A stretch of DNA of 64,000 bases from Acinetobacter sp. GSS19. GTDB lineage: Bacteria; Pseudomonadota; Gammaproteobacteria; Pseudomonadales; Moraxellaceae. Made by a program: the position numbers and the translations under genes. Below are positions 57,328 through 64,000 of this stretch, piece after piece (position 1 is the stretch's first letter; the number at the start of each line of letters is the position of its first letter). The notes under the pieces are model-generated. The model searched no databases. It was not told where the DNA came from and saw nothing but the letters and a program-made list of their open reading frames with translations. The DNA lies in NCBI RefSeq assembly GCF_028621895.1, contig NZ_CP117520.1, forward strand, positions 310,001 through 374,000, given 5' to 3'.

Positions 57328-57406
57328 TTATCCTAAAAAGATAAGTTTATTATCGTATTGTGGATAACATGTGATTTATCCACATCTAACACTACAGTTA
57401 TCCGCA
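57328..57406. other. Cluster of DnaA-box sequences
   Basis: TTATCCTAA (57328, weak), TGTGGATAA (57359-57367, perfect box on the minus strand), TTATCCACA (57376-57384, perfect box on the plus strand) and TTATCCGCA (57398-57406, one mismatch). AT-rich sequence follows to about 57424. The two perfect boxes face each other with eight bases between. dnaA and dnaN are not in the window. It may titrate or reload DnaA, or be a hairpin that only looks like boxes. Confidence 0.55.
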
Positions 57407-57574
57407 ATTTAAAAAATTTTAATGCCATTATGGGCTTGTAGACCATAACGAAGCAGAGTGGCCGCCAAAGATTGAGCAAGCCGCACGACAATGAAATAAA
57501 TTTTAAAAAGACGCCTCATGAACTTTCGGGCGAGGTCAACAATTTATTCGCCCGAGAGGTAACATCAATTTAAG
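57407..57574. other. Rest of the sdhE-ygfX / coiled-coil intergenic region
   Basis: No gene seen. TCGGGCGA (57526-57533) and TCGCCCGA (57548-57555) form an 8-bp stem with a 14-base loop downstream of the minus-strand gene. A T-rich stretch lies about 20 bases further (minus strand, GTCTTTTT), so it might end that transcript. The middle part (57430-57490) has mixed composition with no clear signal. Confidence 0.4.
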
Positions 57575-58000
57575 TTATTTCTGAGCCAATTGCGCTTCTA
57601 GCAGCTTGATCTGTTCTTCTTTAAGTTTGATTAAGTCATCGGCATCTTTGTGTTGCTGTTGCAGGCTATTTTCTTGCTCTTTCAGCTGTTGCTGCACATC
57701 TTCCAGTTTGGCGATTTCATCTTTGGCCAGGGTCTCATTTTCAGCAACGGGCGCTTTTAACAGACTGTCATCGACGAGCGTGGTAGCAGGCTCAGAAGCA
57801 GCAGCTGCAACCTGTGCTTGGACTTCAGCTGGTTTTACTTGTGGCTTAGTCATCGGTTGACCGATCACGGCTTCGGTATTGGCGGCAGATGGATCTTCTG
57901 CCAAGAACTGGGCATAGGCCACATAGGCACCCACCAGAATAACGATCGTACCAATAATTCCCCATAATAAGGTGGAGGTGTTTTTTTGCTCTAATGTCAT
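57575..58000 (-). CDS. Single-span membrane protein with coiled coil
   Basis: This is a 141-residue protein of unknown role. It has a short cytoplasmic head (MTLEQKNTST), one transmembrane helix (LLWGIIGTIVILVGAYVAYAQF), an Ala/Pro-rich linker (about 35-90) and a C-terminal coiled coil (about 91-139: DEIAKLEDVQQQLKEQENSLQQQ and following). The layout is like envelope or division helper proteins, but no family is recognised. It sits 11 bases after the zinc-ribbon gene and upstream genes on the same strand are prlC and rnr, so all four may be one transcript. Confidence 0.7.
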   Translation of the reverse strand: MTLEQKNTSTLLWGIIGTIVILVGAYVAYAQFLAEDPSAANTEAVIGQPMTKPQVKPAEVQAQVAAAASEPATTLVDDSLLKAPVAENETLAKDEIAKLEDVQQQLKEQENSLQQQHKDADDLIKLKEEQIKLLEAQLAQK

Positions 58001-58011
58001 GAATCGAACCT

Positions 58012-58227
58012 TTATTCGGAACGACGAGGCTTGAACTGTATAACCCCAATTTCATCGGGTTCAGCAGGAATTTCCGGCTGTTCCACATGGGTTGGCCGGT
58101 TCTCGCTGTAACCACATTCTATACATTCAATCCACTCGTCATCAGCAGAGGTCAGCATGACAACACGGTCCAAAGCTTCACATTTTGGACACTTCACACC
58201 TGCAATAAAACGACGTTTAATATTCAT
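58012..58227 (-). CDS. YheV-like zinc-ribbon protein
   Basis: This is a 71-residue protein with two CxxC knuckles (VKCPKC and IECIECGYSE), the YheV family pattern MNIKRRFIAGVKCP. Its function is unknown; a nucleic-acid or metal role is a guess. The frame is open to 58239, with starts possible at 58239, 58230 and 58227; the last gives the family N-terminus. It lies 37 bases after prlC, as in pseudomonads. Confidence 0.85.
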   Translation of the reverse strand: MNIKRRFIAGVKCPKCEALDRVVMLTSADDEWIECIECGYSENRPTHVEQPEIPAEPDEIGVIQFKPRRSE

Positions 58228-58264
58228 CATTCTAACCATCTGCTGATCAAATTAGGCGCCTAGT

Positions 58265-60304
58265 TTAAGCCGTTTTGGGGCGGTTCGTCCAACCTTGATG
58301 ACGTAACAATGCATCTATTTTTGGCTCCCTTCCGCGGAAACTGATAAATGCGTCAAGCGCTTTTTCTTTTCCGCCAACTGCTAGGATTTTCTTACGAAAC
58401 TCATGTCCAGTCTCGGTATTAAAAATCCCTTCATTTTCGAAACGGTCAAAGGCATCACTGGCCAGAACTTCAGCCCATTTGTAAGAGTAATAGCCTGCTG
58501 CATAGCCGCCGGCAAAGATGTGGGTAAAGCTGTGCTGAAAGCGGTTATAGGCCGTCGTAGGTGCAACTGCATATTTGGCACGAATGGCATTGAGTGTGCT
58601 TTGAATTTGTTCGGTTGTTAATGCAGGGGTTTGGCAGTGAATTTCCAGGTCAAACAGGGCAAACTCAAGCTGGCGTAAGGTCTGCATTCCGGATTGAAAG
58701 AAGCGCGCAGCGAGCAGAGCTTCAAGCAGCTCATGAGGCAAGCTTTCTTTGCTTTTGATATGTTCGCTGAGTAAGTCCAGACTATGCTGATCCCAAGTCC
58801 AGAATTCCATAAACTGGCTTGGCAATTCAACCGCATCCCAGGCTACCCCGTGCGTACCGGCAACCGCAATATTGTCGACTTCGGTTAATAAATGATGCAA
58901 GCCATGACCAAATTCATGGAACAGGGTATTCACTTCATCGTGGGTTAATAGCGCTGGCTGATCACCGACCGGTGGGGTAAAGTTGCAGACCATGTAGCAG
59001 ATTGGTTTTTGCAGACCTTGAGCAGTTTGCATGCGTGAACGGAAGCCACTCATCCAGGCACCACCACGTTTGCCACTCCGTGCATATAGGTCAAAATAAA
59101 ATCCGCCCAGCACTTGGCCCTGATCTTCCAGCTCGAAATAGCGGGCGTCTGGATGCCAGACTGGCGCTGCACGCTCAACAATCTGTACACCATAAAGGCG
59201 GTTCACAATCTGGAACAGACCTTGCAAAATTCTTGGTACAGGAAAATAAGGTTTCAGGGCTTCTTGCGAAAGATTAAAACGCTGCTGCTTTAATTTCTCC
59301 GAATAATAGGTGGTATCCCAAGGTTGGAGTGTTTCGATACCATCACTTTGAGCCATGGCCTTGAGCTCAGCAATCTCAGCCAGTGCTGGTGTCAAGGCAT
59401 GTTCTGCCAGTTCAACCAGGAACTGTTGCACTGCTTGCACATTCGGCGCCATTTTACTGGCCAGAGAATATTCAGCATAATTGTTGAAACCCAATAACTG
59501 TGCCATTTCCTGACGCAGTGCCAAAACTTCTTGCATGATGGCGCTGTTGTCAAATTCTGTATGCTCAGATTGATCTGATGCACGGGTCGTATAGGCTAGA
59601 TAGAGTTCTTCACGCAGACTGCGGTCATCCGCATAGGTCATAATTGCCAGATAAGATGGAATATCAAGGGTCGCGACCGCCTGATCGAGTTCATGCTGTG
59701 CACCATACTGTTTCAGTAATTCAATACTTGATACTGGTAAACCCTGCAGTTGTTGTTCAGTCAAAGGCTTATGATAGGCTTGGGTCGCGTCTAGCACATG
59801 ATTGGAAAAATCAGAGGAGAGTTGTGACAGGCGTGCAGAAATTTCTGCATAACGTTTTTTGGCTGTACCCTCGAGCGCTACGCCTGAAAGTTTGAAATCT
59901 CGCAGAGCCAGTTTGACGGCACTTTGCTGGGCTGCGCTTAATTCACTAAATTCGCTACGGTCGTGCACCTGCTGATAGGTTTGATAGAGAACGGTATGTT
60001 GACCCAGTTGTGTGTAATAGTCACTTAAAGCTGGAAGCAGAAACTGGTAGGTGTCACGAGTTTCCGTGTTATTCATCACGGCATTCAAATGCGATAGGAT
60101 GCCCCAAGATTCATTGAGCTGGTTCTCTAAACCGTCAATATCCGCTAAGACCTCACGCTGCGCCGAAAATTGCTGAGGTACCTGTTGTAAGCCCTTGAGA
60201 AAATTCAGGCCATGCTGTAAATGCTGTTCGATCTGTTGTTTCAGTTCAGTAAGCTGAATCTGCTCAAACTGTGGAACAGGTAATGTTGCGTGTTCTAAAG
60301 TCAT
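58265..60304 (-). CDS. prlC: Oligopeptidase A (M3 metallopeptidase)
   Basis: PrlC is a cytoplasmic zinc peptidase that degrades signal peptides and short oligopeptides. It has 679 residues (E. coli 680). The zinc motif HEFGHGLHHLL is at about 463-473, with the third-ligand region GVAWDAVELPSQFMEFW about 27 residues later. FDLYARSGKRGGAWMSGF is also typical. The frame is open to 60445, but MTLEHATLPVP at 60304 gives the right length; its ribosome binding site is weak. Follows rnr on the same strand. Confidence 0.94.
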   Translation of the reverse strand: MTLEHATLPVPQFEQIQLTELKQQIEQHLQHGLNFLKGLQQVPQQFSAQREVLADIDGLENQLNESWGILSHLNAVMNNTETRDTYQFLLPALSDYYTQLGQHTVLYQTYQQVHDRSEFSELSAAQQSAVKLALRDFKLSGVALEGTAKKRYAEISARLSQLSSDFSNHVLDATQAYHKPLTEQQLQGLPVSSIELLKQYGAQHELDQAVATLDIPSYLAIMTYADDRSLREELYLAYTTRASDQSEHTEFDNSAIMQEVLALRQEMAQLLGFNNYAEYSLASKMAPNVQAVQQFLVELAEHALTPALAEIAELKAMAQSDGIETLQPWDTTYYSEKLKQQRFNLSQEALKPYFPVPRILQGLFQIVNRLYGVQIVERAAPVWHPDARYFELEDQGQVLGGFYFDLYARSGKRGGAWMSGFRSRMQTAQGLQKPICYMVCNFTPPVGDQPALLTHDEVNTLFHEFGHGLHHLLTEVDNIAVAGTHGVAWDAVELPSQFMEFWTWDQHSLDLLSEHIKSKESLPHELLEALLAARFFQSGMQTLRQLEFALFDLEIHCQTPALTTEQIQSTLNAIRAKYAVAPTTAYNRFQHSFTHIFAGGYAAGYYSYKWAEVLASDAFDRFENEGIFNTETGHEFRKKILAVGGKEKALDAFISFRGREPKIDALLRHQGWTNRPKTA

Positions 60305-60422
60305 ATGGATGCTACAAATGGTCTTCTTGCCCTTAGATGTAAGTCTTGTCGTTACTGAAATCAAGCGTTGAAGTGATTTTATTTGTGCGGAACAAGCTTC
60401 AGTGAGAGTGTGGGGCCTGGGA

Positions 60423-60448
60423 AAAATGGGAGCCAAAGCTCCCATTTT
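60423..60448 (-). terminator. rnr terminator
   Basis: AAAATGGGAGC (60423-60433) pairs with GCTCCCATTTT (60438-60448) over CAAA; the stem ends in T on the minus strand. It separates rnr from prlC, though the T tract is short. Confidence 0.65.
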
Positions 60449-60465
60449 GTTTTACTTAAGCGAAT

Positions 60466-62883
60466 TTACTCAGTGCGAGGTTTAGCATTGGATTTTTTCT
60501 TTTTGACTTTGTCTTTTTTCTTGGCTTTCTCTTTGCTTTTCACATCTGCTTTAGCCATCGATTTTTTACCCGGCTTTTTGGTGTAAGCGCTTGGTTTGCT
60601 CTTGGGCTTTTTCTTACGTTCAGGTGTATCGCGCTCTTCCGTTGTGGGCGTCCGCTTGTCGGCATAGACTTGTTCATCGATTGCCGGTTTTGCAACACGT
60701 GGGGCACGACTGCGAATAATCCGGCCAGCATGGGTCAGTTGTTTGACCAAGGCAAAATCAATTTTGCGTTCTTCCAGATTGACGCCTGCCACTTTAATCA
60801 GGACTTCATCCCCGAGGCTAAAACTCTGTCCTCGGTTTTGTCCAACCAGACTTTGGCTGGCTTGATCATACACAAAGAAGTCATCCCCGAGCTGGCTGAC
60901 GTGAATCATGCCGTCGATATAAAAATTCTTTAATGTCACAAATAGACCAAACTCAGTCACTGCACTGACCACACCAATAAAGTCTTCACCCAGATGCTGC
61001 TGCATATAGTGGCACTTCAACCACATGGTCACGCTACGTGAAGCTTCATCGGCACGGCGTTCGGTTTGTGAGAAATGTTCTCCGGCATCATCTAGCGCAG
61101 CACCAGAAAGCGGATATGTTTTTTGTTGCAGTTGCGCTTTGATGGCACGGTGTAACAGTAAATCCGGATAACGGCGAATCGGTGAGGTGAAATGTGTATA
61201 GGCTTCATAAGCCAAGCCGTAGTGACCGGAATTTTTGGCGCCGTAATAGGCCTGCATCATGGAACGCAATAACACCGCATGAATACTTGGTGCATCAATA
61301 CGATCTTTGGTTGCATCAATCACGGCTTGATAGTCCGCTTGTGTTGGCTGTTCAGGGAAATTCAGTCCCAGCAGTTTGACAAAATCGCGGACTTTCTGGA
61401 TACGAGAAAATTCTGGTGGCTCATGCACCCGGTACAAGATCGGGATCTCATTTTTCAGCGCATAGTCTGCTGCTGCCACGTTGGCCAGTAACATACATTC
61501 TTCGATCAGCTTGTGCGCATCATTACGGCTACGCGGCAAGATTTCATCAATCCCGCCGAGCTGGTCAAAGGTCATGTAGGTTTCAATGGTTTCAAATTCC
61601 AATGCATGACGTTGGCTACGCAAAGTAGTGAGCACCTGATAGAGCTGGAAGAGTGTATTCAGTGATTTCTGTACTGCACGATCAGCGGGAATGACCTCAC
61701 TGTCACCTTGGAAATATTTGGCGACCTGATTGTAGGTGAGGCGTGCCTTGGAGTGCATGACGGCCGGATAAAACTCATAATCGGTGACCCGGCCAGCACG
61801 TGACACTTTCAGGTCACACACCATGCACAAGCGATCAACATGGGGATTGAGCGAACACAGCCCATTGGATAAGGCTTCAGGTAACATCGGTAACACGAAG
61901 TGTGGGAAGTAGACGGATGTGCCACGTTCCACTGCCTCCTGATCAAGTGCTGAATCCAGTTTGACATAATGGCTCACATCGGCAATCGCAACAACGACTC
62001 GGTAGCCACCACCCGGACGTTTTTCTGCATACACGGCATCATCAAAGTCACGGGCATCTTCACCATCAATGGTTACCAAGGCCAGATCGCGTAAATCAAC
62101 ACGACCTTCACGGTCTTTCTCGCCCGGTTCTTTGTAGCTGGCGGCTTGTTTGAGAACGTCTTCTGGGAACTCATACGGCAGACCAAATTCCAGAATGGTC
62201 TGTGGGATAATGATTTCGGTATCCGATTTATCTGCCATCGATTGCACAATATGGCCGGTCGCGAGTTCTTCACGGGTTGGGTAGTCATCAATCGCGACGC
62301 GGATGGAATCTCCCAGTTTGATCTGCGCATGTTCGATCAATTCTTTTTCGAGCGTGATCGGTTGATGAGCATTTGGCATGCTCGGCTGGACAAAGTATTC
62401 ATTGTCATAGCAGCTGACTTTGCCAATAATCTGTTTGACCCGACGCTGGGTCACTTCGCTAATAAAGCCCCAAGGCTTGCCTTTACGGTCTACCGAGGTC
62501 TGGCGTACTTTAACGCGGTCACCATTAAACACTAAACGCAGTTCGCGTTCGGGAAGTAACAAGTCGTCTTGGCCATCGACCTGGGCAATGCCGAGACCCT
62601 TACTGTTGATATAAACAGTTGCATCATGGGTCGGTTGATCAGTGGCCAACTGAAACTTGAAACCATCTTTCATGAGTTGGCCATCACGCACCATTGCACT
62701 CAGGCGATGATTTAGCGCTTCAATGCTCTGCTGATCCTGGATTGCAAAATGCTCGACCAGATCTGCATGTGATTGCGGGGATTGTAATTGTTCAATCGTA
62801 TCAGTAATCAGTGTGCGGCTTGGAATAGGATTGTCGTAGCGTTCGGCTTCGGCTTTTGCTTCAGGATCGACCCAGTTTTTCAT
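60466..62883 (-). CDS. rnr: Ribonuclease R
   Basis: This is a 3'-5' exoribonuclease that digests structured RNA and takes part in rRNA quality control and stress survival. It has 805 residues. Order: N-terminal helix-turn-helix, cold-shock domains, the RNB domain with catalytic Asp cluster DGEDARDFDDAVYAE (about 270-284), YTHFTSPIRRYPDLLLHRAI, an S1 domain (GVVSAVTEFGLFVTLKNFYIDGMIHVSQL) and a Lys-rich tail of about 80 residues. The frame is open to 62961; MKNWVDPEAKAEAERYDNP at 62883 is the family start, with a weak ribosome site. Confidence 0.95.
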   Translation of the reverse strand: MKNWVDPEAKAEAERYDNPIPSRTLITDTIEQLQSPQSHADLVEHFAIQDQQSIEALNHRLSAMVRDGQLMKDGFKFQLATDQPTHDATVYINSKGLGIAQVDGQDDLLLPERELRLVFNGDRVKVRQTSVDRKGKPWGFISEVTQRRVKQIIGKVSCYDNEYFVQPSMPNAHQPITLEKELIEHAQIKLGDSIRVAIDDYPTREELATGHIVQSMADKSDTEIIIPQTILEFGLPYEFPEDVLKQAASYKEPGEKDREGRVDLRDLALVTIDGEDARDFDDAVYAEKRPGGGYRVVVAIADVSHYVKLDSALDQEAVERGTSVYFPHFVLPMLPEALSNGLCSLNPHVDRLCMVCDLKVSRAGRVTDYEFYPAVMHSKARLTYNQVAKYFQGDSEVIPADRAVQKSLNTLFQLYQVLTTLRSQRHALEFETIETYMTFDQLGGIDEILPRSRNDAHKLIEECMLLANVAAADYALKNEIPILYRVHEPPEFSRIQKVRDFVKLLGLNFPEQPTQADYQAVIDATKDRIDAPSIHAVLLRSMMQAYYGAKNSGHYGLAYEAYTHFTSPIRRYPDLLLHRAIKAQLQQKTYPLSGAALDDAGEHFSQTERRADEASRSVTMWLKCHYMQQHLGEDFIGVVSAVTEFGLFVTLKNFYIDGMIHVSQLGDDFFVYDQASQSLVGQNRGQSFSLGDEVLIKVAGVNLEERKIDFALVKQLTHAGRIIRSRAPRVAKPAIDEQVYADKRTPTTEERDTPERKKKPKSKPSAYTKKPGKKSMAKADVKSKEKAKKKDKVKKKKSNAKPRTE

Positions 62884-63112
62884 AATATCTTTTGGCTTTA
62901 CGTCAGAACATAGCTTTAAGCATAAGTCATGCTGAGTAAGACTGCACGTCATTGCGTACAATATTCTTGTTTATACGGTGTTTTCCATCCGATTTTTTCT
63001 TGGAGATCCTGCTGTATCCCGGATAAACCGGTAATTCAAACCGCTTTTTGGGGTAAATTGCTTAAAAAGTATTTAATTGAACCAAAAATACGGTTTTTTT
63101 TAGGGGTATCCC

Positions 63113-63141
63113 TTGAAGAACCGAAGTTTAGTTTGTATTAT
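63113..63141 (+). promoter_or_regulatory. Promoter of the tRNA cluster
   Basis: -35 TTGAAG (63113-63118), 17-bp spacer and -10 TATTAT (63136-63141), with start near 63148, seven bases before tRNA-Ser. Confidence 0.7.
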
Positions 63142-63154
63142 GGCGGCTCGTTAC

Positions 63155-63244
63155 GGTGAGATGGGTGAGTGGCTGAAACCACGTCCCTGCTAAGGACGCA
63201 TACGGGCAACTGTATCGAGGGTTCGAATCCCTCTCTCACCGCCA
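63155..63244 (+). tRNA. tRNA-Ser (GCU)
   Basis: This is a 90-base class II tRNA. The acceptor stem is GGTGAGA with TCTCACC, then G and encoded CCA. The anticodon loop CTGCTAA gives GCT. A long variable arm is present and the T loop is GGTTCGAATCC. It reads AGC/AGU serine codons. Confidence 0.95.
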
Positions 63245-63260
63245 CGTTTACTTACGTGAA

Positions 63261-63337
63261 GCGCTCATAGCTCAGCTGGATAGAGCACTTGGCTACGAAC
63301 TAAGGGGTCGGGAGTTCGAATCTCTCTGAGCGCACCA
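63261..63337 (+). tRNA. tRNA-Arg (ACG), copy 1
   Basis: This is a 77-base tRNA. The acceptor stem is GCGCTCA with TGAGCGC, CCA is encoded, and the anticodon ACG sits in loop CTACGAA. A34 would be edited to inosine to read CGU, CGC and CGA. It lies 16 bases after tRNA-Ser, so likely one transcript. Confidence 0.96.
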
Positions 63338-63370
63338 AGTAAGTTAAACGAAAACGAAACACAAGTATAT

Positions 63371-63447
63371 GCGCTCATAGCTCAGCTGGATAGAGCACTT
63401 GGCTACGAACTAAGGGGTCGGGAGTTCGAATCTCTCTGAGCGCACCA
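63371..63447 (+). tRNA. tRNA-Arg (ACG), copy 2
   Basis: Identical to copy 1 over all 77 bases. It is followed by a terminator, ending the first transcription unit. Confidence 0.96.
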
Positions 63448-63459
63448 ACTTGAATAAGA

Positions 63460-63483
63460 AACCGCTTTATAGCGGTTTTTTTG
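63460..63483 (+). terminator. Terminator after tRNA-Arg copy 2
   Basis: AACCGCT (63460-63466), loop TTAT, AGCGGTT (63471-63477), then T run. Confidence 0.92.
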
Positions 63484-63698
63484 TGCCTGAAATTTTCTAA
63501 TAAATTCATTTGCATCTTCGTAAGAAAGCTTGTTTTTTAGCTGTTCTTATTCATCAAAACTGTACCAGTCTTCAGTATTTTTACTGCTTGAATATAAAAC
63601 AGTGGGCTGAAAAACAAGATTTTCTGCAAAGTAGAACAATATCTAAACGTTTGGTTGCAGTTCAATGAAAAAAACCTCATCTTTCGATAAAAACTGCG

Positions 63699-63704
63699 TA
63701 TAAT
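63699..63704 (+). promoter_or_regulatory. Candidate -10 of tRNA-Arg copy 3
   Basis: TATAAT at 63699-63704, 16 bases before the tRNA. No good -35 was seen. Because a terminator lies upstream, copy 3 needs its own promoter. The 225-base spacer before it shows no gene. Confidence 0.6.
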
Positions 63705-63720
63705 GCAACGCATCAGGTAC

Positions 63721-63797
63721 GCGCTCATAGCTCAGCTGGATAGAGCACTTGGCTACGAACTAAGGGGTCGGGAGTTCGAATCTCTCTGAGCGCACCA
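63721..63797 (+). tRNA. tRNA-Arg (ACG), copy 3
   Basis: Identical to copies 1 and 2. It stands as a separate unit with its own -10 and terminator. Confidence 0.96.
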
Positions 63798-63809
63798 ACT
63801 TGAATAAGA

Positions 63810-63833
63810 AACCGCTTTATAGCGGTTTTTTTG
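63810..63833 (+). terminator. Terminator after tRNA-Arg copy 3
   Basis: Same hairpin as at 63460: AACCGCT, loop TTAT, AGCGGTT, T run. Confidence 0.92.
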
Positions 63834-63954
63834 TGCCTGAAATTTCCCCAATCTTCTCCCTTTACCCCTCTTGAAATAAATCCGTCTATTATTTTTCAAG
63901 ACTATCTGAATATGCTCTAATAGCGGCGATTATACGACCAACCGAATTTTCGTT

Positions 63955-64000
63955 ATGACAGATCAACAACCTGCCTTGGCGCTACGTTATCAGCTCAATC
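63955..64000 (+). CDS. Start of an unidentified gene (cut by window end)
   Basis: Fifteen codons (MTDQQPALALRYQLN) are open to the window edge. The reading starts 120 bases after the tRNA terminator. No strong ribosome binding site is seen. Too short to identify. Confidence 0.35.
   Translation, partial: MTDQQPALALRYQLN

Larger units (their letters stand above)
63371..63495 (+). repeat. 125-bp direct repeat, copy A (tRNA-Arg plus terminator)
   Basis: Exactly the same as 63721-63845: the tRNA, the 13-base link, the terminator and the sequence GTGCCTGAAATTT after it. Confidence 0.95.
63721..63845 (+). repeat. 125-bp direct repeat, copy B (tRNA-Arg plus terminator)
   Basis: Exact match to copy A at 63371-63495. 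It points to duplication or to deletion/insertion by recombination between tRNA copies. Confidence 0.95.

Noticed and set aside
57328..57574. Chromosomal origin oriC
   Set aside because: There are too few boxes, and no dnaA, dnaN, rpmH or gyrB is adjacent; kept only as a DnaA-box cluster.
63155..63954. Genomic island inserted at the tRNA-Arg genes
   Set aside because: No integrase or attachment-site remnant distinct from the tRNA duplication is present within the window.

Overview
The window is chromosomal DNA from an Acinetobacter species (Moraxellaceae). The evidence is an AbeM-type MATE pump, the hemF-aroE pair, an mlaFEDCB operon, the Acinetobacter-style dxs and ribA genes, and a complete S10-spc-alpha ribosomal protein block. 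That block is not preceded by rpsL, rpsG, fusA and tuf as it is in enterobacteria. Outside the ribosomal block the window reads as ordinary core chromosome. I saw no insertion sequence, prophage, integrase or CRISPR array.

Layout. 1-9.9 kb: 3' part of a flavoprotein gene, a HopJ-family protein, the fluoride channel CrcB, zinc-independent L31 (rpmE2) behind a near-perfect Zur operator, an ABC1/UbiB-like kinase, abeM, a small DMT transporter, hemW, a membrane acyltransferase and an acyl-CoA dehydrogenase. 10-20 kb: an unrecognised 774-residue lipoprotein, aroE and hemF, hemN, ribA, dxs and suhB. 20-27.9 kb: a DEAD-box RNA helicase with a long leader and an Arg/Asp/Pro repeat tail, a 43-residue membrane ORF, mlaFEDCB (retrograde phospholipid transport), a CorA channel, a LOG-family nucleosidase and a Nudix hydrolase. 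27.9-41.1 kb: comF-recG, a sugar-epimerase-like SDR, plsB, tesB, a DAACS symporter, engB, nsrR, a short flavohaemoglobin-like globin under a perfect NsrR operator, metC and a GATase1 protein. 41.2-55 kb: rpsJ to rplQ, 28 genes including secY, rpmD, rpmJ and rpoA. 55-62.9 kb: a Baeyer-Villiger-type monooxygenase, sdhE and a YgfX-like gene, a DnaA-box cluster, a coiled-coil membrane protein, a YheV zinc ribbon, prlC and rnr. 63.1-63.85 kb: tRNA-Ser(GCU) and three identical tRNA-Arg(ACG) genes. The first bases of another gene close the window.

Functional threads. Haem synthesis is represented by both the oxygen-dependent (hemF) and oxygen-independent (hemN) coproporphyrinogen oxidases plus the haem chaperone hemW. 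Envelope lipid biology is represented by plsB, the Mla system and a thioesterase. Two stress circuits are readable directly from the DNA: zinc starvation (Zur box to rpmE2) and nitric oxide (NsrR to its box to the globin).

The observations most worth a second look are: (1) the NsrR-controlled globin, which keeps the Hmp haem pocket but has lost the NAD(P)H domain and the FAD-binding RxYS motif; (2) the group of DnaA boxes at 57.33-57.41 kb; (3) RNA structures inside the ribosomal operons, above all a 19-bp stem-loop just before rplN and a terminator-like hairpin between rpsJ and rplC; (4) the helicase leader; (5) the orphan lipoprotein. No wholly new multi-gene system could be demonstrated. 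All identifications come from reading sequence motifs and family knowledge; no database search was possible.
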